A DNA stretch of 64,000 bases from Burkholderiales bacterium (GCA_029977705.1 JAPOKJ010000001.1:62001-126000); one strand, 5' to 3'; shown: positions 8,203 through 17,693, counted from the stretch's first letter. Notes: generated by a model not told the origin, from the sequence alone. Translations and numbers: made by a program.

Positions 8203-9648
8203 ATGAAAAAGTATGTAGGGACGGGTCTGCTTCTGGCAGCCGGATTGCTGGTCAACGCTGCGTGCAGCAACAGCGAACCGGCCAAGCAGGTGATCTTCTT
8301 TCTGGGTGATGGCATGGGCATGACCACCCTCACCGCCGCGCGCATCTACTCGGTCGGGGAGGATGGTGAACTGACCATCGATACCCTGCCCGACACCGCC
8401 TTCGTCAAGACCTTCTCGAACGACGCCCAGGTGACCGACAGCGCGCCGTCGATGGCCGCCTACATGACCGGCGTGAAGATGAACAACGAGGTCTTGTCGA
8501 TGAGCAGTGACACCCTCGCGGTCGCGCCTGGCAAGGATGCGACCACCGGCCTGAGCGGGGCGGTCAACAACTGCACCAGCAGCAATGGCAAGGCGGTGCA
8601 GACCCTGATGGAGGCTGCGATTGCCCGTAACTGGGGCACGGGTGTGGTCACCACGGCGCGCCTGACCCATGCAACGCCGGCCGTCACCTATGCGCATGTG
8701 TGCCATCGCGATGCCGAGTATGAAATCGCCCGTCAGGCGGTACCTGGTGGTGCCGGCTTCAATGCCGCGCTGGGCACCGGCGTTGATGTCCTGATGGGCG
8801 GCGTCAGCCAGTACTGGGTGCCGTTCAATGCGGCGGGCTCCACTGCCGAGAAGAAGGGCCGGCCCGATGGCCGCAACCTGATCGAGGAGATGAAGAAGCA
8901 GGGCTACAGCTTTGTTTCTGACAAGCCGGGCCTGGACGCGGTGGTCTCCGGTGTCAATACGCGTGTGCTGGGCCTGTTCGATCAGGCGATTGCCCAGGGC
9001 CACATGTCCTACGACCTGGATCGCGATCCGGCCAAGGAGCCGAGCCTGGCCGAGATGACGGTCAAGGCGATGGATGTCCTGATCAAGAAGAACAAGAGCT
9101 ACTTCCTGATGGTGGAGGGCGGTCGCATCGATCATGCCCTGCACGCCACCAATGGCAAGCGCGCCCTGCAGGACACGGTCGCCTTTGACAATGCCATCAA
9201 GGCGGCACTGGCCAAGGCCCGCGAGACCGATCCTGATCTGAAGAACACCCTCGTCGTGGTGACGGCCGATCATGACCATACCCTGGTGCTGCAAGGCTAT
9301 GCGGCGCGCACCGGCAAGACCACGACCAGTTCGCCCGGCATCCTCGGATTGCTGCGCAACTATACGGACGGGTCCGTTGCCAAGGACGCTGACGGCTCGA
9401 CCTTCACCATCATGGCCTTCGGCAATGGTCCCAACCGCATCAGCGACCGCAAGGTGATGACCCTGCTCGATGACGCGACCGCGGGTGGCAACGACTATCT
9501 GCAGGAGTCGGCGATCCGCCTGTCCAGCGAGACCCACGGGGGTGCCGATGTGTTTCTGGGCGCCATCGGCATGAACTCCGACCTGTTCCAGGGGGTCGTC
9601 GAAAACATCAGCGTGTATGGACTGCTGCGCAAGGCGGTGGGACTGTGA
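8203..9648 (+). CDS. Alkaline phosphatase (PhoA superfamily), first of tandem pair
   Basis: Secreted phosphomonoesterase-type enzyme of the alkaline phosphatase superfamily, 481 residues. The leader MKKYVGTGLLLAAGLLVNAAC ends in a Cys at position 21 that could be lipidated, though Asn at -3 is an imperfect lipobox. Metal and catalytic motifs are FLGDGMG (Asp36), TDSAPSMAAYMTG with the likely nucleophile Ser80, TTARLTHATPA, VEGGRIDHALH, VVTADHDHT and ETHGGADV. It is followed 92 bases later by a close paralogue with identical numbering of these residues, so the two arose by tandem duplication. The true substrate could be phosphomonoesters or diesters. Confidence 0.92.
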   Translation: MKKYVGTGLLLAAGLLVNAACSNSEPAKQVIFFLGDGMGMTTLTAARIYSVGEDGELTIDTLPDTAFVKTFSNDAQVTDSAPSMAAYMTGVKMNNEVLSMSSDTLAVAPGKDATTGLSGAVNNCTSSNGKAVQTLMEAAIARNWGTGVVTTARLTHATPAVTYAHVCHRDAEYEIARQAVPGGAGFNAALGTGVDVLMGGVSQYWVPFNAAGSTAEKKGRPDGRNLIEEMKKQGYSFVSDKPGLDAVVSGVNTRVLGLFDQAIAQGHMSYDLDRDPAKEPSLAEMTVKAMDVLIKKNKSYFLMVEGGRIDHALHATNGKRALQDTVAFDNAIKAALAKARETDPDLKNTLVVVTADHDHTLVLQGYAARTGKTTTSSPGILGLLRNYTDGSVAKDADGSTFTIMAFGNGPNRISDRKVMTLLDDATAGGNDYLQESAIRLSSETHGGADVFLGAIGMNSDLFQGVVENISVYGLLRKAVGL

Positions 9649-9740
9649 ACGCCCCGAGCCTTCGCGGCGCGGCCGCGCCCCAGACCTTCGCCGCAATCGC
9701 CGGCGCCTTTGTAAAAAAATTCCGGAGTGCTTACCCGATC

Positions 9741-11150
9741 ATGAAACGCACCTGCCTTCTGCGCGTTTTCGCGCTCTGCGCCGCCATGGTGGCAATCCCC
9801 GCCCAGGCGGCTGGCGAAGCCAAGAACCTGATCTTCTTCATTGGTGACGGCATGGGGCCGGTCACGGTCACCGCCTCGCGCATTTATGCCTACGGGGAGT
9901 CCGGCAAGCTGGCCATGGACACGTTCGAGCGCGCCGCACGCATCAAGACCTATTCGCGCGATGCCCAGACCACCGACTCGGCGCCCTCGATGGCCGCCTA
10001 CATGACCGGCGTCAAGATGAACAACGAGGTCTTGTCGATGTCGGCCGATACCCGCGCCATTGCACCCGGCAAGGATGCGACCACCGGTGTCAGCAATTCG
10101 GTGAACAACTGCGGCTCGACCAACGGCACACCGGTGCCGACGCTGATCGAGCAGGCGATTGCGGCGCGCAAGGCCACCGGGGTGGTGACGACCGCGCGTC
10201 TGACCCATGCCACCCCGGCGGCAACCTACTCGCATGTCTGCCACCGCAATGCCGAGTATGAGATCGCCCGGCAGGCCGTGCCCGGCGGTGCAGGCTTCAA
10301 TGCAGCATTGGGCAATGGCATCGACGTGCTACTGGGCGGTATCAGCCAGTACTGGGTGCCGTTCAATGCAGGCGGCACAGCCGCCCAGAAGGTCGGGCGT
10401 CCGGATGGCCGCAACCTGGTGACCGAGATGCAGGCCAAGGGCTATACCTTCGTCAGCGACAAGACCGGCTTCGATGCCGCACCGGTGACGGCCGGCAGCA
10501 AGTTGCTGGGCCTGTTCGACCAGGCCTTCCCGCAAGGCCACATGTCCTACGATCTGGACCGCGATCCGGCCAAGGAGCCCAGCCTGGCCGAGATGACGGT
10601 CAAGGCGATCGACCTCCTGTCCAAAAACAGCGCTGGCTATGTGCTGGTGGTGGAAGGCGGCCGTATCGATCACGCCTTGCACGGCACCAATGCCAAGCGT
10701 GCGCTGGTGGACACGATTGCGCTGGACAATGCAATCAAGGCCGCCCTGGCCAAGGTCAATCTCGCGGACACCCTGGTGGTGGTGACGGCGGACCATGATC
10801 ACACGATGGCGTTCAACGGCTATCCCAAGCGCGGCAATCCTGTTCTGGACATCAATCGCAGCTACACCGACGGACTGCCCGCCAAGGATGCCGATGGCAA
10901 GACCTTCACCACCCTGGTCTTCGGTCAAAGCCCGAACCGGCCCACGGTTCGCGCCGATGTGGATTCGGCTACGGCCTTGGGCAATGACTACCTGCAGGAG
11001 GGCGTGCTGCGTGCCGCCTGTGTCGGTTGCGAGTCGCATGGTGGTGGCGATGTGCAGTTCTTTGCCAGCGGCCCTGCTGCCAGGACCTTCCGCGGCACGA
11101 TGGACAACACCCGCATCTTCACGCTGCTCAAGAGCGCCCTCGGACTGTGA
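9741..11150 (+). CDS. Alkaline phosphatase (PhoA superfamily), second of tandem pair
   Basis: Close paralogue of the preceding gene, 469 residues. The start is taken at ATG 9741, which gives a clean Sec signal peptide (MKRTCLLRVFALCAAMVAIPAQAA) and a plausible ribosome site; the frame is open upstream to 9645 but encodes nothing signal-like. It shares FFIGDGMG (Asp36), TDSAPSMAAYMTG (Ser80), TTARLTHATPA, VEGGRIDHALH, VVTADHDHT and ESHGGGDV. Unlike its partner it has no Cys at the leader end, so one copy may be lipid-anchored and this one free in the periplasm or secreted; that is inference. Confidence 0.92.
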   Translation: MKRTCLLRVFALCAAMVAIPAQAAGEAKNLIFFIGDGMGPVTVTASRIYAYGESGKLAMDTFERAARIKTYSRDAQTTDSAPSMAAYMTGVKMNNEVLSMSADTRAIAPGKDATTGVSNSVNNCGSTNGTPVPTLIEQAIAARKATGVVTTARLTHATPAATYSHVCHRNAEYEIARQAVPGGAGFNAALGNGIDVLLGGISQYWVPFNAGGTAAQKVGRPDGRNLVTEMQAKGYTFVSDKTGFDAAPVTAGSKLLGLFDQAFPQGHMSYDLDRDPAKEPSLAEMTVKAIDLLSKNSAGYVLVVEGGRIDHALHGTNAKRALVDTIALDNAIKAALAKVNLADTLVVVTADHDHTMAFNGYPKRGNPVLDINRSYTDGLPAKDADGKTFTTLVFGQSPNRPTVRADVDSATALGNDYLQEGVLRAACVGCESHGGGDVQFFASGPAARTFRGTMDNTRIFTLLKSALGL

Positions 11151-11158
11151 GCGGCGAC

Positions 11159-12007
11159 ATGACCAGCCCATCGCAGCGGCGCCCCGCATCGGGCACGAAA
11201 GGCCTGTACGGCGCCGCCTGGAAGGCGCTGTTGCGGGTGCCTGTGCTGGCACTCTCCCTCGCCGCCGCGCATGCCGGAGCTCATGAGACGCCCGCAGTCA
11301 CGGCGGCCATGCCCGCCAGGGTCACGGCCGGGTCCACAGTGCCGCAAATGCCGGCAATCGCGACGGCAAGCCCTGCCTGGACGGGGGCCCTGGTCGATCT
11401 GGATGCCCGCCTGCTGATCGAGACCCGGGCTCTGGGCGCCGATGGCGTGACGCGCAGCACGCGCTACGAGGAGCAGCTGGTCCGGCGGGGGCAGCAGGCC
11501 TGGACGCGCAGGGTGCTCCCGGCCCATGCCCATGCCGCAGCGGCGCCGAAGGGGCCGGCGCATGGCAAGCACAGGCACCTGAATCCCGTCGAGGCCGGTC
11601 GCCTGGTCAGCCGCGAGGCCGGCGGGATCAGCTTCGCCCTGGTACTTGCCGAGGAAAAAACCGTGGTGTCGGTGCCTGCGCCCGAATATGCCAACGTCGG
11701 CTTCGATGGCTCCTGGGAACGGGCCTACCACCTGGTCTCCGGGGCTGATCTGACACGCATGAGCCGCAGCAGCCGGCCCAGTCCGGTGCCCGGAGCGGTC
11801 TGGTTCGAGCGCGACACCGCCGAACAGCGCGAGCGGCTGTTGTGGGATGTCGGTCTGCAGATCGTGCGTCGCATCGAGACCGTCTCGCGCGATGGCGCCC
11901 GCTCCTTCAGCCTTCAGGTCGATCCTCGCGTGTCGGCATTGCCGCCAGCCCCCTGGCGGGCCAGCGCCGCCTACGAGCAGCGGCGCTACTCCGATTATCT
12001 CGATTGA
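11159..12007 (+). CDS. Exported protein of unknown function with a histidine-rich segment
   Basis: I do not recognise this 282-residue protein. It starts 8 bases after the second phosphatase. The N-terminus has a basic region, then a hydrophobic stretch (LLRVPVLALSLAAAHAGAHE) that looks like a signal peptide. The mature part holds a His-rich stretch near residues 120-140 (HAHAAAAPKGPAHGKHRH) that could bind metal, and alternating beta-like segments (LDARLLIETRALG, TRYEEQLVRRGQQAWTRRVL) that resemble lipoprotein-sorting or RseB-type folds only loosely. Its position suggests a function tied to the phosphatases, perhaps metal supply or regulation. Confidence 0.7.
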   Translation: MTSPSQRRPASGTKGLYGAAWKALLRVPVLALSLAAAHAGAHETPAVTAAMPARVTAGSTVPQMPAIATASPAWTGALVDLDARLLIETRALGADGVTRSTRYEEQLVRRGQQAWTRRVLPAHAHAAAAPKGPAHGKHRHLNPVEAGRLVSREAGGISFALVLAEEKTVVSVPAPEYANVGFDGSWERAYHLVSGADLTRMSRSSRPSPVPGAVWFERDTAEQRERLLWDVGLQIVRRIETVSRDGARSFSLQVDPRVSALPPAPWRASAAYEQRRYSDYLD

Positions 12008-12102
12008 GCGCAAACAGTTTCCGCTGAAAGCCCCTGCCGTTTGACCGGGGACCGGCATTGCGTCAAAGTGCGGCGCATACCCACAACAGCAAGGAGACGT
12101 TC

Positions 12103-13092
12103 ATGCCCTCATCTTCCCGCAGACAGCTGCTCGGTGCGATGGCTGCCGGTGCCGGTGCCACCCTCTTGCCCGGGGCTGCCGCGGCGCAGTCGGCCAACTG
12201 GCCCAACAAGCCGATCAAGATCATCGTCGGCTTTCTGCCCGGTGGCCTCACCGATGCCTGGGCGCGCCTGTTTGCCGAGCAGTTCCAGGCCAAGTATGGC
12301 CAGTCCTGCCTGGTCGAGAACAAGCCCGGCGCCGGCGCCAACATTGCCATCGAGGCGGTCGCCAAGTCGGCCCCGGATGGTTATACCTTCCTGATGACCA
12401 CCACCGGTGCGGTATGGCAGAACCGGGTGCTCTACAACAAGCTGCCGTTCAATCTCGAAAAGGACATCACCCCGGTGCTGCTCTACCCTTCCGGCCCGCT
12501 GGTGGTGGGGGTGTCCGAGAAGGTGCCCGCCAGGAACTACAAGGAATTCATCGAGTACGCCCGCAAGAACCAGGTGACGATGGGTACCTATGCGCCAGCC
12601 TCGCATCCGCACATGCTGGCCGATTACATGGCCAAGAAGGACGGTGCCAAGATCAATTCGGTGCATTACAAGGGCGAGGCCCCGATGTGGGTCGACGTCG
12701 CCGGTGGCCAGACCCAGATTGCGGTGGGCAGTTACCAGGCCTTCGCCAATGTGGCCGGCAAGGGCGTTCGCCCGATCGCAGCCACCGGTACCTATCGCTG
12801 CCCGAAGCTGCCCGACATCCCCACCCTCAAGGAGCAGAATGCTGGCGGTGAACTGGGAGCCCTTTTTGGCGGGCTACCGATGACGGCGCCGGCGGGTACG
12901 CCCCAGGACATCCTGCAGAAGATGGCCCAGGTGGCGGTCGAGGGCTGGGAGCAGCCCAAGGCCCGCCAGATCCGCGAATCCTTCGCGATTCCCGATCCTG
13001 TGCTGGGTCTGGAAGACACCCGCAAGGCCTGGCGCGACGTGGCGCCGATCTGGATCAAGCAGGCCAGCGATCTGGGCATCAAGCTCGACTAG
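12103..13092 (+). CDS. Tripartite tricarboxylate transporter (Bug/TctC family) solute receptor, Tat-type leader
   Basis: Third Bug receptor, 329 residues. ATG 12103 is chosen because AAGGAG lies just upstream and the leader then reads MPSSSRRQLLGAMAAGAG, a twin-arginine pattern (SRRQLLG) with a cleavage site after GAAAAQ. Binding-protein motifs include IKIIVGFLPGGLTDAWAR, the PGAGANIAIEAVAKSAPDGYT block, VHYKGEAPMWVDVAGGQTQIAV and LPDIPTLKEQ. It stands alone, with a convergent FKBP gene downstream. It diverges from the other two receptors in this window and probably binds another ligand. Confidence 0.92.
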   Translation: MPSSSRRQLLGAMAAGAGATLLPGAAAAQSANWPNKPIKIIVGFLPGGLTDAWARLFAEQFQAKYGQSCLVENKPGAGANIAIEAVAKSAPDGYTFLMTTTGAVWQNRVLYNKLPFNLEKDITPVLLYPSGPLVVGVSEKVPARNYKEFIEYARKNQVTMGTYAPASHPHMLADYMAKKDGAKINSVHYKGEAPMWVDVAGGQTQIAVGSYQAFANVAGKGVRPIAATGTYRCPKLPDIPTLKEQNAGGELGALFGGLPMTAPAGTPQDILQKMAQVAVEGWEQPKARQIRESFAIPDPVLGLEDTRKAWRDVAPIWIKQASDLGIKLD

Positions 13093-13113
13093 TTGTGAAG
13101 TTGCAATAGGCCA

Positions 13114-13518
13114 TCACTTCTCGATGGCCAGCAATTCCACCTCGAAGGTGAGCGTGGCATTGGGCGGCACTGCACCCGGTGCGCCACGCTCGCCATAGGC
13201 GGTGGCCGGCGGGCAGGTAAGGGTGGCCTTGCCGCCGGTCTTGATCTTCTGCACGCCTTCGGTCCAGCACGGGATCACCCGGTTGAGCGGAAAGCTCACC
13301 GGCTGGCCGCGCTTGTAGGAACTGTCGAATTCATTGCCATTGCTCAGGGTGCCGCGGTAGTGCACCTTGACGGTATCGCTGGCCTTCGGGCTGGCGCCAT
13401 TGCCCATCTTGGTGTGCGCCACCTTGACGCCGGAGGGCAGGGTTTCGGTATCGGCGGCCTGGGCATGGGCGAGGCAGAGGATGGCCAGCAGGGGCAGGGC
13501 GAGGATTCGGATCTTCAT
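13114..13518 (-). CDS. FKBP-type peptidyl-prolyl cis-trans isomerase, exported
   Basis: Periplasmic prolyl isomerase of 134 residues with a Sec signal peptide (MKIRILALPLLAILCLAHAQA). The single FKBP domain shows VKVHYRGTLSNGNEFDSSY, FPLNRVIPCWTEGVQ and AYGERGAPGAVPPNATLTFEVELL, all typical of the FkpA/Mip catalytic domain, without their dimerisation arm. Two Cys residues in the domain (PCW and LTCPP) are near enough to form a disulfide. It is the distal gene of a minus-strand run with the PhzF-like gene. Confidence 0.94.
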   Translation of the reverse strand: MKIRILALPLLAILCLAHAQAADTETLPSGVKVAHTKMGNGASPKASDTVKVHYRGTLSNGNEFDSSYKRGQPVSFPLNRVIPCWTEGVQKIKTGGKATLTCPPATAYGERGAPGAVPPNATLTFEVELLAIEK

Positions 13519-13560
13519 GGTTGCGGGGGTCTCTTCTGGGGGTTGGAAAAAGGGGCGGGC

Positions 13561-14481
13561 TCAGAGCTCGATCTGACCTTCGATGCACAACTGCACCTGA
13601 CCGCCGATCCAGTAGTTCGTGCCTGAGCCGTCGTCGCTGGCCTGTGCCTGAACAAACACATCGCCCTGCCGGCCCAGGCAGGTCCCCTGGCGCACCTGGT
13701 AGCGCGGCGGGGCCAGGCCGGCAGGAATCAGCCAGCTGGCAAAGGCGGCATTCAGGCTGCCGGTGACCGGATCCTCGAACATGCCGCCGTCGCGTGGAAA
13801 GAAGGCGCGCACCTCGAAATCGGCGCTGTCGGGCCCGGCATTCCTTGGGGCTGTGCTGCCAGCGACGGCATCGTCGGTACCCGCCTGCAGCACGCCGGCC
13901 AGCATCCTTCGGTGTGCCCCGATCAGACCCAGCTTCAGGCGGCCGCTGGCCGGGGGCTTGACCGACAACACCGCCTGGGCATCGCGCAGCATCAGGCCGA
14001 TCCAGCCCGGGCCGTTGTCGCACCACGCAGCATGCAGCACGTCGTCGGGTGACAGACTCAGCGCATCGCAGGCGGCCTGCAACTCGGCGCTGGCCAGCGG
14101 GCCGCTGCGGCTCAGGGGTGGTGCCGCGAAGGCCAGGCGACCCGCTTCACCGCGACGGATGCGGATCAGGCCGGCCTGGCATTGCTGCACCACATCTTCG
14201 CCCTTCGGCCGCCCGCCGGCGTGCAGCCAGGCATGGCAGGAGCCCAGGGTGGGGTGACCGGCAAAGGGCAACTCGCCGATGCCGGTGAAGATGCGCACCC
14301 GGTAGTCGGCGGCCGGATCATCGGGGGGCAGCAGGAAGGTAGTCTCGGACAGGTTGGTCCAGTTCGCGATGCGCAGCATCTGCGCATCCGAGAGGCCGCG
14401 GCCATCGAGAATGACAGCCAGCGGATTGCCGCGATAGGGCTCGCGGGTGAAGGCATCCACCTGCTGAAAGGGCACGCGCAT
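13561..14481 (-). CDS. PhzF family phenazine biosynthesis-like isomerase
   Basis: Protein of 306 residues with the diaminopimelate-epimerase fold seen in PhzF and YddE. The start MRVPFQQVDAFT is the usual N-terminus; the frame runs further upstream but overlaps purT and is not PhzF-like. NLSETTF carries the conserved catalytic Glu, and GIGELPFAGHPTLGS and GMFEDPVTGSLNAAFA match family blocks. No other phenazine gene is present, so a phenazine role is unlikely; most such homologues have no known substrate. It begins 13 bases after the purT stop. Confidence 0.9.
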   Translation of the reverse strand: MRVPFQQVDAFTREPYRGNPLAVILDGRGLSDAQMLRIANWTNLSETTFLLPPDDPAADYRVRIFTGIGELPFAGHPTLGSCHAWLHAGGRPKGEDVVQQCQAGLIRIRRGEAGRLAFAAPPLSRSGPLASAELQAACDALSLSPDDVLHAAWCDNGPGWIGLMLRDAQAVLSVKPPASGRLKLGLIGAHRRMLAGVLQAGTDDAVAGSTAPRNAGPDSADFEVRAFFPRDGGMFEDPVTGSLNAAFASWLIPAGLAPPRYQVRQGTCLGRQGDVFVQAQASDDGSGTNYWIGGQVQLCIEGQIEL

Positions 14482-14494
14482 GGTGCGGCCGGGG

Positions 14495-15733
14495 TCAGCC
14501 CGCAGGGCGCGGCTTGACTTTCGAGGCGGCGAGCTTGGCCTGGTCGCGGGCATGCGCGACATCGGCATCGTGGACCAGGGCCACGCCCATGCGCCGCTTG
14601 ACAAAGCTCTCCGGCTTGCCGAACAGGCGCAGGTCGCTGTTGGGCACCGACAGCGCATCGGCCACGCCCTCAAAGACCATGGCACCGGCATCGGCGCCCC
14701 CGTAGATCACGGCCGAGGCGCCCGGGCTCTTGAGCGAGGTGTCCACCGGCAGGCCGAGAATGGCCCGGGCATGCAACTCGAATTCGTTCTGCCACTGCGT
14801 GATCATCGTGACCATGCCGGTGTCATGCGGACGCGGGCTGACCTCGCTGAACCAGACCTGGTCGCCCTTGATGAACAGTTCGACGCCGAACAGGCCGTGG
14901 CCGCCCAGGGCCTCGGTGATGGCGGCTGCAATCTCGCGCGATTTTTTCAGCGCCGCGGGCGACATCGCCATCGGCTGCCAGCTTTCGACATAGTCGCCAT
15001 TGACCTGCACATGACCGATCGGTTCGCAAAAGTGCGTGGCGGTGCCCTGGCCGTCGCGGGCACGCACCGTGAGCAGGGTGATCTCGTAGTCGAAGTCGAT
15101 GAAGCCTTCGACGATGACGCGGCCGTGGCTGACGCGGCCGCCGGCCATGGCGTAGTCCCAGGCCTTGGCCACATCGGCCGGCGTGCGGATCAGGCTCTGG
15201 CCCTTGCCCGAGGAACTCATCACCGGCTTGACCACGCAGGGGTAGCCGATGGCCGGCTTGCCGCCCTTGCCATCGATCGCCTCCTGCAGCGCCTGCAGGC
15301 TGTCGGCAAAGACATAGGGACTGGTGGGCAGGGACAGGGTTTCGGCGGCCAGGCGGCGAATGCCCTCGCGGTTCATGGTCAGGCGCGCGGCGCGTGCCAT
15401 CGGGATCACGCGCACCACGCCCTGCGCTTCCAGCTCCTCGAGCGCCTCGGTCGCGATGGCCTCGATCTCGGGTACGACGATATGCGGCTTTTCGGCGGCG
15501 ATCAGCGCCTTGAGCTGGGCCGGATCGCTCATCGTGATGGTGCGCGCATGATGGGCCACCTGATGGCCGGGCGCGTTGTCGTAGCGATCCACGGCGATGG
15601 TCTCGACCCCGAGGCGCTGCAGGGCGATGAGGACTTCCTTGCCCAGCTCACCCGATCCCAGGAGCATGACTCGGAGGGCAGCGGAGCTGAGCGGTGTGCC
15701 GAGGACGGGAGCGGGGGGCAGGGGAGCGGACAT
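14495..15733 (-). CDS. purT: Formate-dependent phosphoribosylglycinamide formyltransferase PurT
   Basis: Makes formyl-GAR from GAR, formate and ATP in purine synthesis, independent of folate. The 412-residue protein belongs to the ATP-grasp family. [21 protein letters not shown] is the N-terminal fold, and [42 protein letters not shown] and the HARAILGLP block follow in order. The start is placed at ATG 15733. It is followed by the PhzF-like gene on the same strand. Confidence 0.96.
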   Translation of the reverse strand: MSAPLPPAPVLGTPLSSAALRVMLLGSGELGKEVLIALQRLGVETIAVDRYDNAPGHQVAHHARTITMSDPAQLKALIAAEKPHIVVPEIEAIATEALEELEAQGVVRVIPMARAARLTMNREGIRRLAAETLSLPTSPYVFADSLQALQEAIDGKGGKPAIGYPCVVKPVMSSSGKGQSLIRTPADVAKAWDYAMAGGRVSHGRVIVEGFIDFDYEITLLTVRARDGQGTATHFCEPIGHVQVNGDYVESWQPMAMSPAALKKSREIAAAITEALGGHGLFGVELFIKGDQVWFSEVSPRPHDTGMVTMITQWQNEFELHARAILGLPVDTSLKSPGASAVIYGGADAGAMVFEGVADALSVPNSDLRLFGKPESFVKRRMGVALVHDADVAHARDQAKLAASKVKPRPAG

Positions 15734-15773
15734 GGCGCGGATGGGGTAAGGAAGAACCGGGTCAGGAGGCAAT

Positions 15774-16646
15774 TCAGTTCAGGTACATGCCCAGCATGAC
15801 GCGGGCCTGCTTGACGATGCCGGGTTCGGGACACAGCGCGAACCACTCGATGAGCTGCTTGCGGGCACGGTCACGGTCCGGGCGGCCTTCGGCGCGATCC
15901 AGGCGTACCACCTCGATCAGTTGCTCGAAGGCCGGTTCGTAGTCGCCGCTGCGCACCAGGTAATCGGCATATTCGAAGCGGGTGGCAAAGTCGCGGGGGT
16001 TGTCCTCGAGCTTTTTCTTCCAGCCCTCGACATCGCCGCTGACCGGTGGCTGCTTGGCAAAGGCCAGGCGTTGCTGCAGGCCCTTGAGCCGGTCGCCATT
16101 GCGGGCATCGAGCTTTTCCTCGGCCAGGATGCCGAGCAGGACCTCGACATCGTCCAGGTCACCCTTGCCAAGCAGGAACTCGGCCAGATCGAGGCCGACC
16201 AGCACATTGCGCGGCTCCATTGCCTGGGCCGCCCGCAGCAGCTTCTCGCGCTCGTCGGCATCGGGGGTCTCGGCGGCCGCCAGACGCATCTGCTCGGCCT
16301 GCGAGACCAGGTGCTTGTCCAGGAACTTGCGTACCTGGCCTTCGGGCATGGCGCCGGTGAAGCCGTCGACCATCTCGCCGTTTTTGATGAGACGGCAATC
16401 CGGAATGCTCTTGATCTGGAAGTAGGCCGCCAGTTGCTGCGCCTGCTCGGTATTGACCTTGGCCAGGTAGAACTTGCCGGCGTATTCGTTGGCCAGCTTC
16501 TCGAGGATGGGGGAGAGCGACTTGCAGGGCCCGCACCAGTCGGCCCAGAAGTCGATCAGCACCGGGGCCTGCATCGAGCGTTCAACGACTTTTTCGTTGA
16601 AGTCCGCCTCGGTGACGTCGTAAACGAATGCTTGGGTTTCAGCCAT
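15774..16646 (-). CDS. Thioredoxin-fold co-chaperone, CnoX/YbbN-like
   Basis: A 290-residue protein with an N-terminal thioredoxin domain (residues about 1-110, active site WCGPC) and a C-terminal TPR-type helical domain, the layout of CnoX (YbbN, formerly trxSC). CnoX protects proteins from oxidative unfolding and hands them to DnaK and GroEL. E. coli CnoX lacks a CxxC pair, but this copy retains WCGPC and so could also act as a disulfide oxidoreductase. Start [16 protein letters not shown] is the family N-terminus. Confidence 0.92.
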   Translation of the reverse strand: MAETQAFVYDVTEADFNEKVVERSMQAPVLIDFWADWCGPCKSLSPILEKLANEYAGKFYLAKVNTEQAQQLAAYFQIKSIPDCRLIKNGEMVDGFTGAMPEGQVRKFLDKHLVSQAEQMRLAAAETPDADEREKLLRAAQAMEPRNVLVGLDLAEFLLGKGDLDDVEVLLGILAEEKLDARNGDRLKGLQQRLAFAKQPPVSGDVEGWKKKLEDNPRDFATRFEYADYLVRSGDYEPAFEQLIEVVRLDRAEGRPDRDRARKQLIEWFALCPEPGIVKQARVMLGMYLN

Positions 16647-16800
16647 GGGGGTCCGCGCAAAAAGAGGGGTGACGGGCGCCATGCGTGGGTCGGGGCGTGG
16701 TCGCCACGATGATGCCGCCCGTCATTGTAAGGCGGCGCGCCCCGGGACTCGCCAGGGGCGCCAGGCCGCGCCACCTGGACGCGTTTGAACGGGCCGTGGA

Positions 16801-17484
16801 TCAGCGGCTGCGGCCGCGGAACCCCCAGCCGCTCGGGGGCAGTCCGCGTGAACCGTACCAGCCGCCGCCGCCGTGGTAGTGGGGAACGCCGTAATACCTG
16901 GGCACATAGCTGTAGTACGGGTAGTAGTAGGGCCGCCAGGCGCCCCAGTAAGCGCCGAACACGAAGGGCACCCAGGGGTAGTAGTAGTACGAGCGCGTGA
17001 CCACCTGCGGGTTGCTGGTGGTGACGGTGTTGACCGGCGCGGACAGCGCCGCATCGACCACTTCACGTGCCACGCCATTGGTGGCCAGCAGGTCGACATC
17101 GGCTTGTTTCAGGGGGGCATTGAGGCCTCGCGCACGGATGTCTGCCACCAGCTCGACCACCGGGCGCCCCCCCTTGGCCTGTGTGAGGATCTCGGCCACC
17201 GAGAAGCCACCATTGGGCGGGAGGCTGGACTGCGGGACCTGCACGCTGTTGACCACATAAGGCACCTGGGCCTGCGGGCTGCCGGCGGCCTGTCCGTCAG
17301 GGTAGGCGGGGGCCGGTGCCGGCGAGTAGACCACCTGGCCATGCTGATGCGGCGCCACCATGCAGCCGGCCAGGGACAGGCTGACCAGCACCAGCACCAG
17401 GGCAGCGCCACGGCGGGGGTCTCGACTTTGGGCATCGGGAGCGATGCCGGGCCGTGCTGATGACAGTGTGAGGAGCTGGGTCAT
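16801..17484 (-). CDS. Predicted lipoprotein with tyrosine-rich C-terminal tail
   Basis: Unrecognised lipoprotein of 227 residues. ATG 17484 follows a ribosome site (CCAGGAAAAATC) and leads to a late lipobox LSLAGC, so the lipidated Cys is residue 41. The middle holds a helical region (SVAEILTQAKGGRPVVELVADIR, interrupted by GLNAPLKQADVDLLATNGV) that looks like a small helical repeat. The last 65 residues are packed with Tyr, Trp, Pro and Gly, ending in HYHGGGGWYGSRG. Such tails occur in surface or cell-wall-facing proteins, but no function is known. Confidence 0.75.
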   Translation of the reverse strand: MTQLLTLSSARPGIAPDAQSRDPRRGAALVLVLVSLSLAGCMVAPHQHGQVVYSPAPAPAYPDGQAAGSPQAQVPYVVNSVQVPQSSLPPNGGFSVAEILTQAKGGRPVVELVADIRARGLNAPLKQADVDLLATNGVAREVVDAALSAPVNTVTTSNPQVVTRSYYYYPWVPFVFGAYWGAWRPYYYPYYSYVPRYYGVPHYHGGGGWYGSRGLPPSGWGFRGRSR

Positions 17485-17628
17485 GATTTTTCCTGGCGGG
17501 ACCTGGTCTTGGGCAGGGGTGGCGTGGCGCAATACGACTGCGGCGGGAGCGAGCCCCGAGCAGCGCCATGCTGCATGAAAAACGCCACTTGCCTGGGGCG
17601 CGTTGACCCGACCCTGCCTTGTCTGTCG

Positions 17629-17693
17629 AGGATTGTGCGTGAAATCCTGAGCGCCCGAGCGATTCGGCAGGGTTACAGTTGTAACAGTTGTAA
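17629..17693. promoter_or_regulatory. Dyad and 9-base tandem repeat between divergent genes
   Basis: Two elements lie in the 282-base gap between the Tyr-rich lipoprotein and the dehalogenase. AGGATT (17629-17634) pairs with AATCCT (17643-17648) across 8 bases. GTTACA (17672-17677) pairs with TGTAAC (17680-17685), and ACAGTTGTA is repeated in tandem from 17675 with a 9-base period. These look like operators, but no regulator gene is next to them. Confidence 0.4.

Noticed and set aside
9666-9679. Perfect GGCGCGGCCGCGCC palindrome between the phosphatase genes
   Set aside because: It has no loop and no T-run, so it is not a terminator, and G/C-only palindromes are common by chance in this sequence.
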